The translations under genes were made by a program, and so were the position numbers. This document shows positions 1-12,638 of a stretch of DNA of 64,000 bases, piece by piece. Source of the stretch: Chamaelirium japonicum (taxonomy: Eukaryota > Streptophyta > Magnoliopsida > Liliales > Melanthiaceae); assembly GCA_947650365.1 (NCBI GenBank), contig CANTAL010000197.1, positions 248,001 to 312,000 of the forward strand, read 5' to 3'. Every line of letters starts with the position of its first letter. Positions within the stretch are counted from its first letter, which is position 1. The notes beneath the pieces are model-generated. The model made no database searches, was not told the origin of the DNA, and worked only from the letters and a program-made list of their open reading frames with translations.

Positions 1-623
1 TGTATTAGAATGGATCGTATGAATAAATTAGAATGGAGTGTATGAATAAATTAGAATGGATCGTACGAAGGAATTAGAATGGATATATTCGTGCAAAAGA
101 ATTAGAAAGGATTGTATGAATGAATTAGAATGGATCGTATGAATGAATTAGAATGGATCATGCGAATGAATTAGAATGGATCGTACAGATGAATTTGAAT
201 GAAGCGTATGAATGAATTAGAATGAATCGCGCGAATGAATTAGAATGGATCATACGAATGAATTAGAATGGATACATTCGTGCGAATGAATTAGAATGGA
301 TCGTACGATGAATTAGAATGGATACGTTCGTGCGAATGAATTAGAATGGATCGTGCTAATGAATTAGAATGGATCGTACGAATGAATTAGAATGGATCAT
401 ACGAAGGAATTAGGGTGGATCGTACGAATGAATTAGAATGGAAACATTCGTGCGAAAGAATTAGAATGGATTGTATTAATGAATTAGAATGGATCGTACA
501 AATGAATTAGAATGGATCGTGCGAATGAATTAGAATGGATCATACGAATGAATTAGAATAGATTGTGCGAACGAATTAGAATGGATCGTACGAATGAATT
601 AGAATTGATCGTATGAATGAATT
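1..623 (+). repeat. satellite block A1
   Basis: Orientation A, continuing from beyond the left edge. Contains 28-mers, for example near 265-300 and 320-345. It ends at GAATGAATTAC joined to CATGATCTATTC, the same type of A-to-B switch as at 5958 and 15998. Boundary good to about 10 bp. Confidence 0.92.
364..386 (+). repeat. consensus 23-bp monomer, orientation A
   Basis: Representative basic unit. It holds two CpGs in the hexamer CGTACG inside the perfect dyad TCGTACGA, one GATC, and two near-copies of GAATG/GAATT spaced 10 bp apart. The length of 23 bp is about two helical turns. Because 23 is not a multiple of 3, reading frame returns only every three units (69 bp). Confidence 0.95.
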
Positions 624-3218
624 ACCATGATCTATTCTAATTCTTTCGCACGAATGTATCCATTCTAATTCATTCGTACGATCCATTCTAATTCATTCAA
701 ACGATCCATTCTAATTCATTCCTACGATCCATTCTAGTTTATTTGCACGATCAATTCTAATTCATTCGCATGAATGTTTCCATTCTAATTCATTCGCACG
801 AATGTATCCATTCTAATTCATTTGTACGATCCCTTCTAATTCATTCGCACGATCCAATCTAATTCATTCGCACAATCTATTCTAATTCCTTCGTACGATC
901 CATTCTATTTCATTCGTACGATCCATTCTTACTCATTCGTACGATCCATTCAAATTCATTCGCACGAATGTACCCATTCTAATTCATTCGTACGATCCCT
1001 TCTAATTCTTTCGCACGATCCATTCTAATTCATTTATACGATCCATTCTAATTCATTCGTATGATCGATTCTAATTCATTCGTACGATCCATTCTAATTC
1101 ATTAGCATGATTCATTCTAATTCACTCATACGATCCATTCTAATTCATATGATCCATTCTAATTCATTCATACGATCCATTCTATTTTATTCGTATGATC
1201 CATTATAATTCATTCATACGATCCATTCTATTTCATTAGTACAATCCATTCTTACTCATTCGTACGGTCCAATCTAATTCATTCGCACGATCCAATCATA
1301 TTCATTCGTACGATCCATTCTAATTCATTCGTACGATCCATTCAATTTCATTTGTACAATCCATTCTTACTCATTCGTACGATCCATTCTAATTCATTCG
1401 CACGAATGTATCCATTCTAATTCATTCGTACGATCCATTCTAATTCATTCGCACGATCCATTCTAATTCATTCATACGATCCATTCTAATTCATTCGTAC
1501 GATCCATTCTAATTCATTCATACAATCCATTCTAATTCTTTCGCACGAATGTATCCATTCTAATTTATTCATATGATCCATTCTAATTCATTCGCACGAT
1601 CCATTCTAATTCATTCATACGATCCATTCTAATTCATTTGTACGATCCATTCTAATTCATACGTACGATTCATTCAAATTCATTCATACGATCCATTCTA
1701 ATTCATTCATACGATCCATTCTAATTCATTCACACGAATGTATCCATTCTAATTTATTCGTACGATCCATTCTAATTCATTCGGACGATCCAATCTAATT
1801 CATTCGCACGATCCATTCTAATTCATTCGTACGATCCATTCTATTTCATTCGTACGATCCATTCTTACTCATTCGTATGATCCATTCTAATTCATTCGCA
1901 CGAATGTATCCATTCTAATTCATTCGTACGATCCATTCTAATTCATTCGCACGATCCATTCTAATTCATTCATACGATCCATTCTAATTCATACATACGA
2001 TCCATTCTAATTCATTCATACGATCCATTCTATTTCATTCTACGATCCATTCTTACTCATTCGTACGATCCATTCTAATTCTTTCGCACGAATGTATCCA
2101 TTCTAATTCATTCGTACGATCCATTCTAATTCATTCGCACGATCCATTCTAATTCATTCATACGATCCATTCTAATTCGTTCGTACGATCCATTCTATTT
2201 CATTCGCACAATCTATTCTAATTCATTCGTACGATCCATTCTAATTCATTAGCATGATCCATTCTAATTCATTCGTACGATCCATTCTATTTCTTTCGTA
2301 AGATCCATTCTTACTGATTCGTACTATCCATTCTAATTCATTCGCACGAATGTATCCATTCTAATTCATTCGTACGATCCATTCTAATTCATTCACACGA
2401 TCCATTCTAATTCATTCATACGATCCATTCTAATTCATTCATACGATCCTTTCTAATTCATTCGCACGAATGTATCCATTATAATTCATTCGTACGATCC
2501 ATTCTAATTCATTCGCACAATCTATTCTAATTCATTCGTACGATCCATTCTAATTCATTTGCACGATCCTTTCTAATTCATTCGTACGATCCATTCTATT
2601 TGATTCGTACGATCCATTCTTACTTTTTTGTACGATCTATTCTAATTCATTCGCACGAATGTATCCATTCTATTCTAATTCATTCGTACGATCCATTCTA
2701 ATTCATTCGCACGATCCATTCTAATTCATTCATACAATCCATTCTAATTCATTTGTACGATCCACCCTAATTCCTTCGTATGATCCATTCTAATTCATTC
2801 GCATGAATGTATCCATTCTAATTCATTCGTACGATCCATTCGAATTCATTCATACGATCCATTCTAATTCATTCGTACGATCCATTTTAATTCATTCATA
2901 CGATCCATTCTAATGCCTTCGTACGAATTTATCCATTCTAATTCATTCATACAATCCATTCTAATTCATTCGCACGAATGTATCCATTCTAATTCATTCG
3001 CACAAACTATTCTAATTCATTCGTACAATCCATTCTAATTCCTTCGTACGATCCATTCTAATTCCTTCGTACGATCCATTCTATTTCATTCGTATGATCC
3101 ATTCTAATTCCTTCGTACGATTCATTCTAATTCATTCCCATGAATGTATCCACTCTAATTCATTCGCACAATCTATTCTAATTCATTCATACGATCCATT
3201 CTATTTTATTCGCATGAT
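624..3218 (-). repeat. satellite block B1
   Basis: Orientation B, 2.6 kb. It carries the variant series CTATTTC then CTTACTC then a 28-mer many times (for example 1220-1260, 1345-1410, 1845-1910). Around 1144 a unit is shortened to AATTCATACGATCC, a marker also found at 6476 and 16495. It ends where CGCATGATCG meets TAGGAATTAG. Confidence 0.92.
1384..1411 (-). repeat. 28-bp variant monomer, orientation B
   Basis: Representative long unit. Compared with the 23-mer it gains 5 bp beside the GCAC/GTAC dyad, giving CATTCGCACGAATG followed by TATCC. The CGAATG part reads as orientation A inside a B unit, so the insert looks like a tiny fold-back. In the first B block the distances between such units are 143, 189, 166, 258 and 120 bp, each equal to 28 + 23n, with one 188 bp (1 bp short). 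Confidence 0.93.
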
Positions 3219-5958
3219 CGTAGGAATTAGAATGGATCGTACGAATGAGTAAGAATGGATCGTATGTATGAATTAGAATGGATGCATTCATGGGAATGAA
3301 TTAGAATGGATCGAACGAAGGAATTAGAATGGATCATACGAATGAAATAGAATGGATCATACGAAGGAATTAGGATGGAACGTGCGAATGAATTAGAATA
3401 GATCGTGCGAATGAATTAGAATGGATCGTACGAATGAATTAGAATGGAGCGTACGAATGAATTAGAATGGATCGTGCAAATGAATTAGAATGGATCGTAT
3501 GAATGAATTAGAATGGATACATTCGTGCGAATGAATTAGAATGGATCATACAAAAAAATTAGGGTGGATCATACGAATGAATTAGAATGGATACATTCGT
3601 GTGAAAGAATTAGAATGGATTGTATGAATGAATTAGAATGGATCGTATGAATGAATTAGAAAGGATCGTGCGAATGAATTACAACGAATTGTACGAATGA
3701 ATAAGAATGGATCGTATGAATGAATTTGAATGGATCGTGCGAATGAATTAGAATGGATCGTACGAATGAATTAGAATGGATACATTCGTGCGAATGAATT
3801 AGAATGGATCGTACGAATGAGTAAGAATGGATCGTACGAATGAAATAGAATGGATCGTACGAATGAATTAGAATGGATCGTGCTAATGAATTAGAATGGA
3901 TCGTACGAATAAATTAGAATAGATTGTGCGAATGAATTAGAATGGATAGTACGAATGAATTAGAATGGATCGTCCGAATGAATTAGAATAGATTGTGCGA
4001 ATGAATATATTCGTGCAAATGAATTAGAATGGATCGTATGAATGAATTAGAATGGATCGTATGAATGTAGTCGAATGGATCGTACGAATGAATTAGAATG
4101 GAAACATTCGTGCGAATGAATTAGAATGAATCATACGAAGGAATTTGGGTGGATCGTACGAATGAATTAGAATGGATACATTCGTGCAAAAGAATTAGAA
4201 TGGATTGTATGAATGAATTGGAATGGATCGTATGAATGAATTAGAATGGATCGTGCGAATGAATTAGAATGGATCGTACGAATGAATTAGAATGGATCGT
4301 GCGAATGAATTAGAATGGATCGTATGAATGAATTAGAATAGAATGGATACATTCGTACGAATGAATTAGAATGGATCGTATGAATGAATTAGAATGGATC
4401 GTACAAATGAATTAGAATAGACTGGATACATTCGTGCGAATGAGTTAGAATGGATCATGCGAATGAATTAGATTGGATCGTGCGAATCAATTAGAATGGA
4501 TCGTACGAATGAATTAGAATGGATGCATTCGTGCGAAAGAATTAGAATGGATTGTATGAATGAATTAGAATGGATCGTATGAATGAATTAGAATAGATCG
4601 TGCGAATGAATTTGAATGGATCGTACGAATAAATTAGAATGGATACATTCGTGCGAAAGAATTAGAATGGATTGTATGAATGAATTTGAATGGATCATAC
4701 GAATGAATTAGAATGGATCGTATGAATGAAGTAGAATGGATCGTGCGAATGAATTAGAATGGATTGTACGAATGAATTAGAACGGATACATTCATGCGAA
4801 TGAATTAGAATGGATCGTACGAATGAGTAAGAATGGATCTTACGAATGAAATAGAATGGATCGTACGAATGAATTAGAATGGATCGTGCGAATGAATTAG
4901 AATGGATCGTGCGAATGAATTATAATGGATCGTACGAATGAGTAAGAATGGATCATACGAATGAAATAGAATGGATCGTATGAATGAATTAGAATGGATT
5001 GTACGAATGAATTAGAACGGATCGTGTGAATGAATTAGAATGGATCGTGCAAATGAATTATAATGGATCGTACGAATGAATTAGAATGGATCGTATGAAT
5101 GAATTAGAATGGATCGTGCGAATGAATTAGAATGGATCGTATGAATGAATTTTAATAGCTCGTACGAATGAATTAGAATGGATACATTCGTGCGAATGAA
5201 TTAGAATGGATCATACGAAGGAATTAGGGTGAATCGTACAAATGAATTAGAATAGATACATTCGTGCGAAAGAAATAGAATGGATTGTATGAATGAATTA
5301 GAATGGATCGTATGAATAAATTAGAATGGATCATATGAATGAATTAGAATGGATGGTATGAAGGAATTAGAATGGATCATACGAATGAATTAGAATAGAT
5401 CATACGAATAAATTAGAATGGATCGTACGAATGAATTAGAATGGATCGTGCGAATGAATTAGAATGGATCGTATGAATAAATTAGAATGGATCATGCGAA
5501 TGAATTAGAATGGATCGTACGAATGAATTTGAATGGATCGTATGAATGAATTAGAATGGATCGTGTGAATGAATTAGAATGGATAGTACGAATGAATTAG
5601 AATGGATACATTCGTGCGAATGAATTAGAATTGATCGTACGATGAATTAGAATGGATACATTTGTGTGAATGAATTAGAATTGATCATGCTAATGAATTA
5701 GAATTGATCGTACGAATGAATTAGAATGGACCATCAGAAAAAATTAGGGTGGATCGTACGAATAAATTAGAATGGAAATATTCGTGCGAAAGAATTAGAA
5801 TGGATTGTATGAATGAATTAGAATGGATCGTGCAAATGAATTAGAATGGATCGTGCGAATGAATTAGAATGGATCGTACGAATGAATTAGAATAGATTGT
5901 GCGAATGAATTAGAATGGATCGTACGAATGAATTAGAATGGATCGTATGAATGAATTA
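3219..5958 (+). repeat. satellite block A2
   Basis: Orientation A, 2.7 kb. The same variant series seen in B blocks is present in reverse complement (GAGTAAGAATGG next to GAAATAGAATGG, for example 3810-3850 and 4805-4855), so variant order is kept across inversion. One merged short unit lies near 4005-4020. The part from about 4830 onwards resembles 14.93-16.0 kb. Confidence 0.92.
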
Positions 5959-8900
5959 GCACAATCCATTCTAATTCTTTTGCAAGAATGTATCCATTCT
6001 AATTCATTCGTACGATCCATTCTAATTCATTCATACGATCCATTCTAATTCATTCCTACGATCTATTCTGATTCATTTGCACGATCCATTCTAATTCATT
6101 CGCATGAATGTTTCCATTCTAATTCATTCGCACGAATGTATCCATTCTAATTCATTCGTACGATCCATTCTAATTCATTCGCACGATCCAATCTAATTCA
6201 TTCGCACAATCCATTCTAATTCATTCGTACGATCCATTCTATTTCATTCGTATGATCCATTCTTACTCATTCGTACGATCCATTCTAATTCATACGCACG
6301 AATGTACCCATTCTAATTCATTCGTACAATCCCATCTAATTCATTCACACGATCCATTCTAATTCATTCATACGATCCATTCTAATTCATTTGTACGATC
6401 CATTCTAATTCATTCGTACGTTCCATTCTAATTCATTAGCACGATCCATTCTAATTCATTCATACGATCCATTCTAATTCATACGATCCATTCTAATTCA
6501 TTCATACGATCCAGTCTATTTTATTCGTATGATCCATTCTAATTCATTCATACGATCCGTTCTATTTCATTCGTACGATCCATTCTTACTCATTCGTACG
6601 ATCCAATCTAATTCATTCGCACAATCCAATCATATTCATTCGTACGATCCATTCTAATTCATTCGTACGATCCATTCTATTTCATTCGTACAATCCATTC
6701 TTACTCATTCATACGATCCATTCTAATTCATTCGCACGAATGTATCTATTCTAATTCATTCGTACGATCCATTCTAATTCATTCGCATGATCCATTCTAA
6801 TTCATTCATACGATCTATTCTAATTCATTCGTACGATCCATTCTAATTCATCCATACAATCCATTCTAATTCTTTCGCACGAATGTATCCATTCTAATTC
6901 ATTCGTACGATCCATTATAATTCATTCGCACGATACATTCTAATTCATTCATACGATCCATTCTATTTCATTCGTACAATCCATTCTTACTCATTCATAC
7001 GATCCATTCTAATTCATTCGCATGAATGTATCCATTCTAATTCATTCGTACAATCCATTCTAATTCATTCGCAAGATCCATTCTAATTCATTCATATGAT
7101 CAATTCTAATTCATTCGTACGATCCATTCTAATTCAGTCATACGATCCATTCTATTTCATTCGTACGATCCATTCTTACTCATTTGTACGATCGATTCTA
7201 ATTCATTCGCACGATCCATTCTAATTCATTCATACGATCCATTCTAATTCATTCATACGATCCATTCTAATTCATTCGCACAATCTATTCTAATTCATTC
7301 GTACGATCCATTCTAATTCATTCAAACGATCCATTCTAATTCATTCGCACGAATGTATCCATTCTAATTCATTTATACGATCCATTCTAATTCATTCGCA
7401 CGATCCAATCTAATTCATTCGCACGATCCATTCTAATTCATTCGTACGATCCATTCTATTTCATTGGTACAATCCATTCTTACTCATTTATACGATCCAT
7501 TCTAATTCATTTGCACGAATGTATCCATTCTAATTCATTCGTACAATCCATTCTAATTCATTCGCACGATCCATTCCAATTCATTCATAGGATCCATTCT
7601 AATTCATTCGTACGATCCATTCTAATTCATTCATACGATCCATTCTATTTTATTCGTACGATCAATTCTTACTCATTCGTACGATCCATTCTAATTCATT
7701 CGCACGAATGTATCCATTATAATTCATTCGTAAGATCCATTCTAATTCATTCGCACGATCCATTCTAATTCATTCATACGATCCATTCTAATTCATTCGT
7801 ACGAACCATTCTAATTCATTCGCACAATCTATTCTAATTTATTCATACGATCCATTCTAATTCATTAGCACGATCCATTCTAATTCATTCGTACGATCCA
7901 TTCTATTTCTTTCATACGATCTATTCTTACTGATTCGTTCGATCCATTCTAATTCATTCGCACGAATGTATCCATTCTAATTCAATCGTACGATCCATTC
8001 TAATTCATTCGCACGATCCATTCTAATTCATTCATACGATCCATTCTAATTCATTCATACGATCCATTCTAATTCATTCGCACGAATGTATCCATTCTAA
8101 TTCATTTGTACGATCCATTCTAATTCATTCGCACAATCTATTTTAATTCATTCGTACGATCCATTCTAATTCATTAGCACGATCCATTCTAATTCATTCG
8201 TACGATCCATTCTATTTCATTCGTACGATCCATTCTTACCTATTCGAACGATCCATTCTAATTCATTCGCACGAATGTATCCATTCTATTCTAATTCATT
8301 CGTACGATCCATTCTAATTTATTCGCACGATCCTTTCTAATTCATTCATATAATCCATTCTAATTCATTCGTACGATCCATTCTAATTCATTCGCACAAT
8401 CCATTCTAATTCATTCATACGATCCATTCTAATTCATTCATACAATCCATTCTAATTCTTTCGCACGAATGTATCCATTCTAATTCATTTGTACGATCCA
8501 CCCTAATTCCTTCGTATGATCCATTCTAATTCATTTGCACGAATGTATCCATTCTAATTCATTCGTACGATCCATTCGAATTCATTCATACATTCCATTC
8601 TAATTCATTCATACGATCCATTCTAATTCATTCATACGATCCATTCTAATTCATTCGCACGAATGTATTCATTCGCACAATCTATTCTAATTCATTCGTA
8701 CGATCCATTCTAATTCATTAGCACGATCCATTCTAATTCATTCGTATGATCCATTCTATTTCATTCGTATGATCTATTCTAACTCATTCATACGATCCAT
8801 TCTAATACATTCGCACGAATGAATCCATTCTAATTCATTCGTACGATCCATTCTAGTTCATTCGCACGAACCATTCTAATTTATTCATACGATCCATTCC

Positions 8901-9250
8901 AAATCATTCGTACGATCCATTCTAATTCATTCGCACAATCTATTCTAATTCAATCGTACGATCCATTCTAATTCATTAGCACGATCAATTCCAATTCCTT
9001 CGTACGATACATTCTATTTCATTCGTACGATCCATTCTTACACATTCGTACGATCCATTCTATTTTACTCGCACGAATGTATCTATTCTAATTCATTCGT
9101 ACGATCCATTCTAATTCATTCGTACGATCCATTCTAATTCATTCATACGATCCATTCTAATGCATTCGTACGATCCATTCTAATTCATTCGTTCGATCCA
9201 TTCTAATTCATTAGTACTATCCATTCTAATTTATTCATACGATCTATTCT
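4830..9250. repeat. segmental duplication D1, left copy
   Basis: Corresponds to about 14930-18940. Offsets on shared markers: A-to-B joint 5958/15998 (10.04 kb), AATTCATACGATCC 6476/16495 (10.02), CAATCATATTC 6627/16644 (10.02), doublet 8286/18027 (9.74), CTAATTTATACG 9246/18936 (9.69). Confidence 0.82.
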
Positions 9251-11997
9251 AATTTATACGATCCATTCTAATTCATTCATACGATCCATTCTATTTCATT
9301 CGTATAATCCATTCTAATTCATTCATACGATCCATTCTATTTCATTCGTACGATCCATTCTTACTTATTCGTACGATCCAATCTAATTCATTCGCACGAT
9401 CCAATCATATTCATTCGTACGATCCATTCTAATTCATTCGTACGATCCATTCTATTTCATTCATACGTTCCATTCTTACTCATTCGTACGATCCATTCTA
9501 ATTCATTCGCACGAATGTATCCATTCTAATTCATTCGTACGATCCAATCTAATTCCTTCGCACGATCCTTTCTAATTCATTCATACGATCCATTCTAATT
9601 CATTCGTACGATCCATTCTAATTCATTCGTACAATCTATTCTAATTCTTTTGCACGAATGTATCTATTCTAATTCATTCGTACGATCCATTCTAATTCAT
9701 TCGTACGATCCATTCTAATTCATTCATACGATCCATTCTAATTCATTCGTACGATCCATTCTAATTCATACGTATGATCTATTCGAATTCATTCATAAGA
9801 TCCAGTCTAATTCATTCATACGATCCATACTAATTCATTCACACGAATGTATCCATTCTAATTCATTCGTACGATCCATTCTAATTCCTTCACACGATCC
9901 AATCTAATTCATTCGCACGATCCATTCTAATTCATTCGTACGATCCATTCTATTTCATTCGTACGATCCATTCTATTTCATTCGTACGATCCATTCTTAC
10001 TGATTCGTACGATCCATTCTAATTCGTTCGCACGAATGTATCCATTCTAATTCATTCGTACGATCCATTCTAATTCATTCGCACGATCCATTCTAATTCA
10101 TTCATACGATCCATTCTAATTCATTCGCACGAATGTATCAATTCTAATTCATTCGTACGATCCATTCTAATTCATTCGCACAACTTATTCTAATTCATTC
10201 GTACGATCCATTCTAATTCATTATCACGAACCATTCTAATTCATTCGTACGATCCATTCTATTTCATTCGTATGATCCATTCTTACTCATTCGTACGATC
10301 CATTCTAATTCATTCGCACGAATGTATCCATTCTATTCTAATTCATTCGCACGATCCATTCTAATTCATTCGCACGATCAATTCTAATTCATTCGTACGA
10401 TCCATTCTAATTCATTCGCACAACTTATTCTAATTCATTCGTACGATCCATTCTAATTTATTAGCACGAACCATTCTAATTCATTCGTACGATCCATTCT
10501 ATTTCATTCGTACAAATGTATCCATTCTAATTCAGCCATACGATCCATTCTAATTCATTCGCACGATCCATTCTAATTCATTCGTACGATCCATTCTAAT
10601 TCATTCACACAATCTATTCTAATTCATTCGTATGATCCATTCTAATTCATTAGCACGATCCTTTCTAATTCATTCGAACGATCCATTCTATTTCATTCGT
10701 ACGATCCATTCTTACTCATTCGTACGATCCATTCTAATTCATTCGCATGAATGTATCCATTCTAATTCATTCGTAAGATCCATTCTAATTCATTCGCACG
10801 ATCTATTCTAATTTATTCGTACGATCCATTCTAATTCATTCGTACGATCCATTCTAATTCATTCGCACGATCCATTCTAATTCATTCATACGATCCATTC
10901 TAATTCATTCGTACAATCCACCCTAATTCCTTCGTATGATCCATTCTAATTCATTCGCACGAATGTTTCTATTCTAATTCATTCGTACGATCAATTCGAA
11001 TTCATTTATACGATCCATTCTAAATCTTTTGCATGATCCATTCTAATTCATTCATACGAACCATTCTAATTCATTCGTACGATCCATTCTAATTCATTCG
11101 CACGATCCATTCTAATTCATTCGCATGATCCATTCTAATTCCTTCGTACGATCCATTCTATTTCATTTGTAAGATCCATTCTAATTCATTCGTACGATCC
11201 ATTCTAATTCATTCCCATGAATGTATCCATTCTAATTCATACGTACGATCCATTCTTACTCATTCGTACTATCCATTCTAATTCATTCGCACGATCCATT
11301 CTAATTCATTTGCACGATCATTTCTAATTCATTCATACAATCCATTCTAATTCTTTTGCACGAATGTATCCATTCTAATTCATTCGTACGATCCATTCTA
11401 ATTCCTTCGTACGATCCATTATAATTCCTTCGTACGATCCATTCTAATTCCTTTGTACGATCCATTCTATTTCATTCGTATCATCCATTCTAATTCCTTC
11501 TTACGATCCATTCTAATTCATTCCCATGAATGTATCCATTCTAATTACTTTGTACGATTCATTCTAATTCATTCGTACGATCCATTCTTTTGTATGTATC
11601 CATTCTAATTTATTCATATGATCCATTCTAATTCATTCGCACGAACCATTCTAATTCATTCATACGATCCATTCTAATTCATTCGTATGATCCATTCTAA
11701 TTCATTCGCACGATCCATTCTAATTCATTCTTACGATCCATTCTAATTCTTTCGTACGATCAATTCTAATTTATTCGCACAATCTATTCTAATTCATTCA
11801 TACGATCCATTCTAATTCATTAGCACGATCGATTCTAATTTATTCATACGATCCATTCTATTTTATTCGTATGATCTATTCTTACTCATTCGTACGATCC
11901 ATTCTAATTCATTCGCACGATCCATTCTAATTCATTCATACGATCCATTCTATTTCATTCGTACGATCCATTCTTACTCATTCGTATCATCCATTCA
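5959..11997 (-). repeat. satellite block B2
   Basis: Orientation B, 6.0 kb. It begins after GAATTAGCACAATCC, related to the starts of B1 and of the block at 15999. Internal markers CAATCATATTC (6627, 9402), CTAATTTATACG (about 9246) and CCATTCTATTC doublets (about 8286, 10327) recur in the 16-26.7 kb block. It ends in CATTCATGGGAATG at 11992-12005. Confidence 0.92.
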
Positions 11998-12126
11998 TGG
12001 GAATGAATTAGAATGGATCATACGAAAGAATTAGAAAGGATCGTACGAATGAATTAGAATAGATTGTGCGAATGAATTAGAATGGATCGTATGAATGAAT
12101 TAGAATGGATTGTGCTAAAGAGTAAG
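11998..12126 (+). repeat. satellite block A3 (short)
   Basis: About 130 bp of orientation A between the CATTC-ATGG-GAATG switch and a return to B at AGTAAGATCAATTC. The same short patch occurs at 26739-26868; a related but longer A patch starts at 52718. Confidence 0.88.
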
Positions 12127-12160
12127 ATCAATTCTTACTTATTCGTACGATCCATTCTAA
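12127..12160 (-). repeat. satellite micro-block B3
   Basis: Only about 34 bp of orientation B, roughly 1.5 units, forming the left arm of the palindrome at 12141-12180. An equivalent micro-block lies at 26869-26901. Confidence 0.88.
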
Positions 12161-12180
12161 TTAGAATGGATCGTACGAAT
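12141..12180. repeat. perfect 40-bp palindrome at a B-to-A switch
   Basis: The left arm ATTCGTACGATCCATTCTAA (12141-12160) is the exact reverse complement of 12161-12180. The centre is TTCTAATTAGAA. No spacer is present, so the arms could form a cruciform. Confidence 0.95.
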
Positions 12181-12638
12181 GAATTAGAATGGATTGTATG
12201 AATGAATTAGAATGGATCGTGCGAATGAATTAGAATGGATCGTACGAATGAATTAGAATGGATACACTCGTGCGAAAGAATTAGAATGGATAGTATGAAT
12301 GAATTAGAATGGATCGTATGAATGAATTAGAATGGATCGTGCGAATGAATTAGAATGGATCGTATGAATAAAATGGAATGGATCGTACGAATGAATTAGA
12401 ATGGATCGTCCGAATGAATTAGATTTGATCGTGCAAATGGATCGTACGAATGAATTAGAATGGATTATACGAATGAATTAGAATGTATTGTACGAATGAA
12501 TTAGAATAGATTGTGGGAATGATTTAGAATGTATCGTACGAATGAATTAGAATGGATCGTACGAATGAATTAGAATGGATCGTTCGAATGAATTAGAATG
12601 GATACATTCGTGCGAAAGAATTAGAATGGATCGTGCTA
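12161..12638 (+). repeat. satellite block A4
   Basis: Orientation A, about 480 bp. Units near 12430 and 12500 are shortened or altered (GTGCAAATGGATCG). It ends in GGATCGTGCTAA joined to TTCATTC. This A-to-B join recurs at 27427, 32392, 53608 and 58188. Confidence 0.9.

Noticed and set aside
7511..7768. 85-codon open frame on + (HSNSFVRSILIHS repeats)
   Set aside because: It is the B-strand satellite read through. Three 23-bp units restore the frame every 23 codons, giving the same peptide word. The stop in CCATTCTAA is avoided by chance variants, such as CCATTCCAATTC and CTATTTC. No promoter, RBS/Kozak context or codon pattern beyond the repeat.
12151..12170. TAATTA homeodomain-type site at B-to-A joints
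   Set aside because: Such a 6-bp core arises automatically from joining two units head to head and occurs at only a few places; no supporting context.
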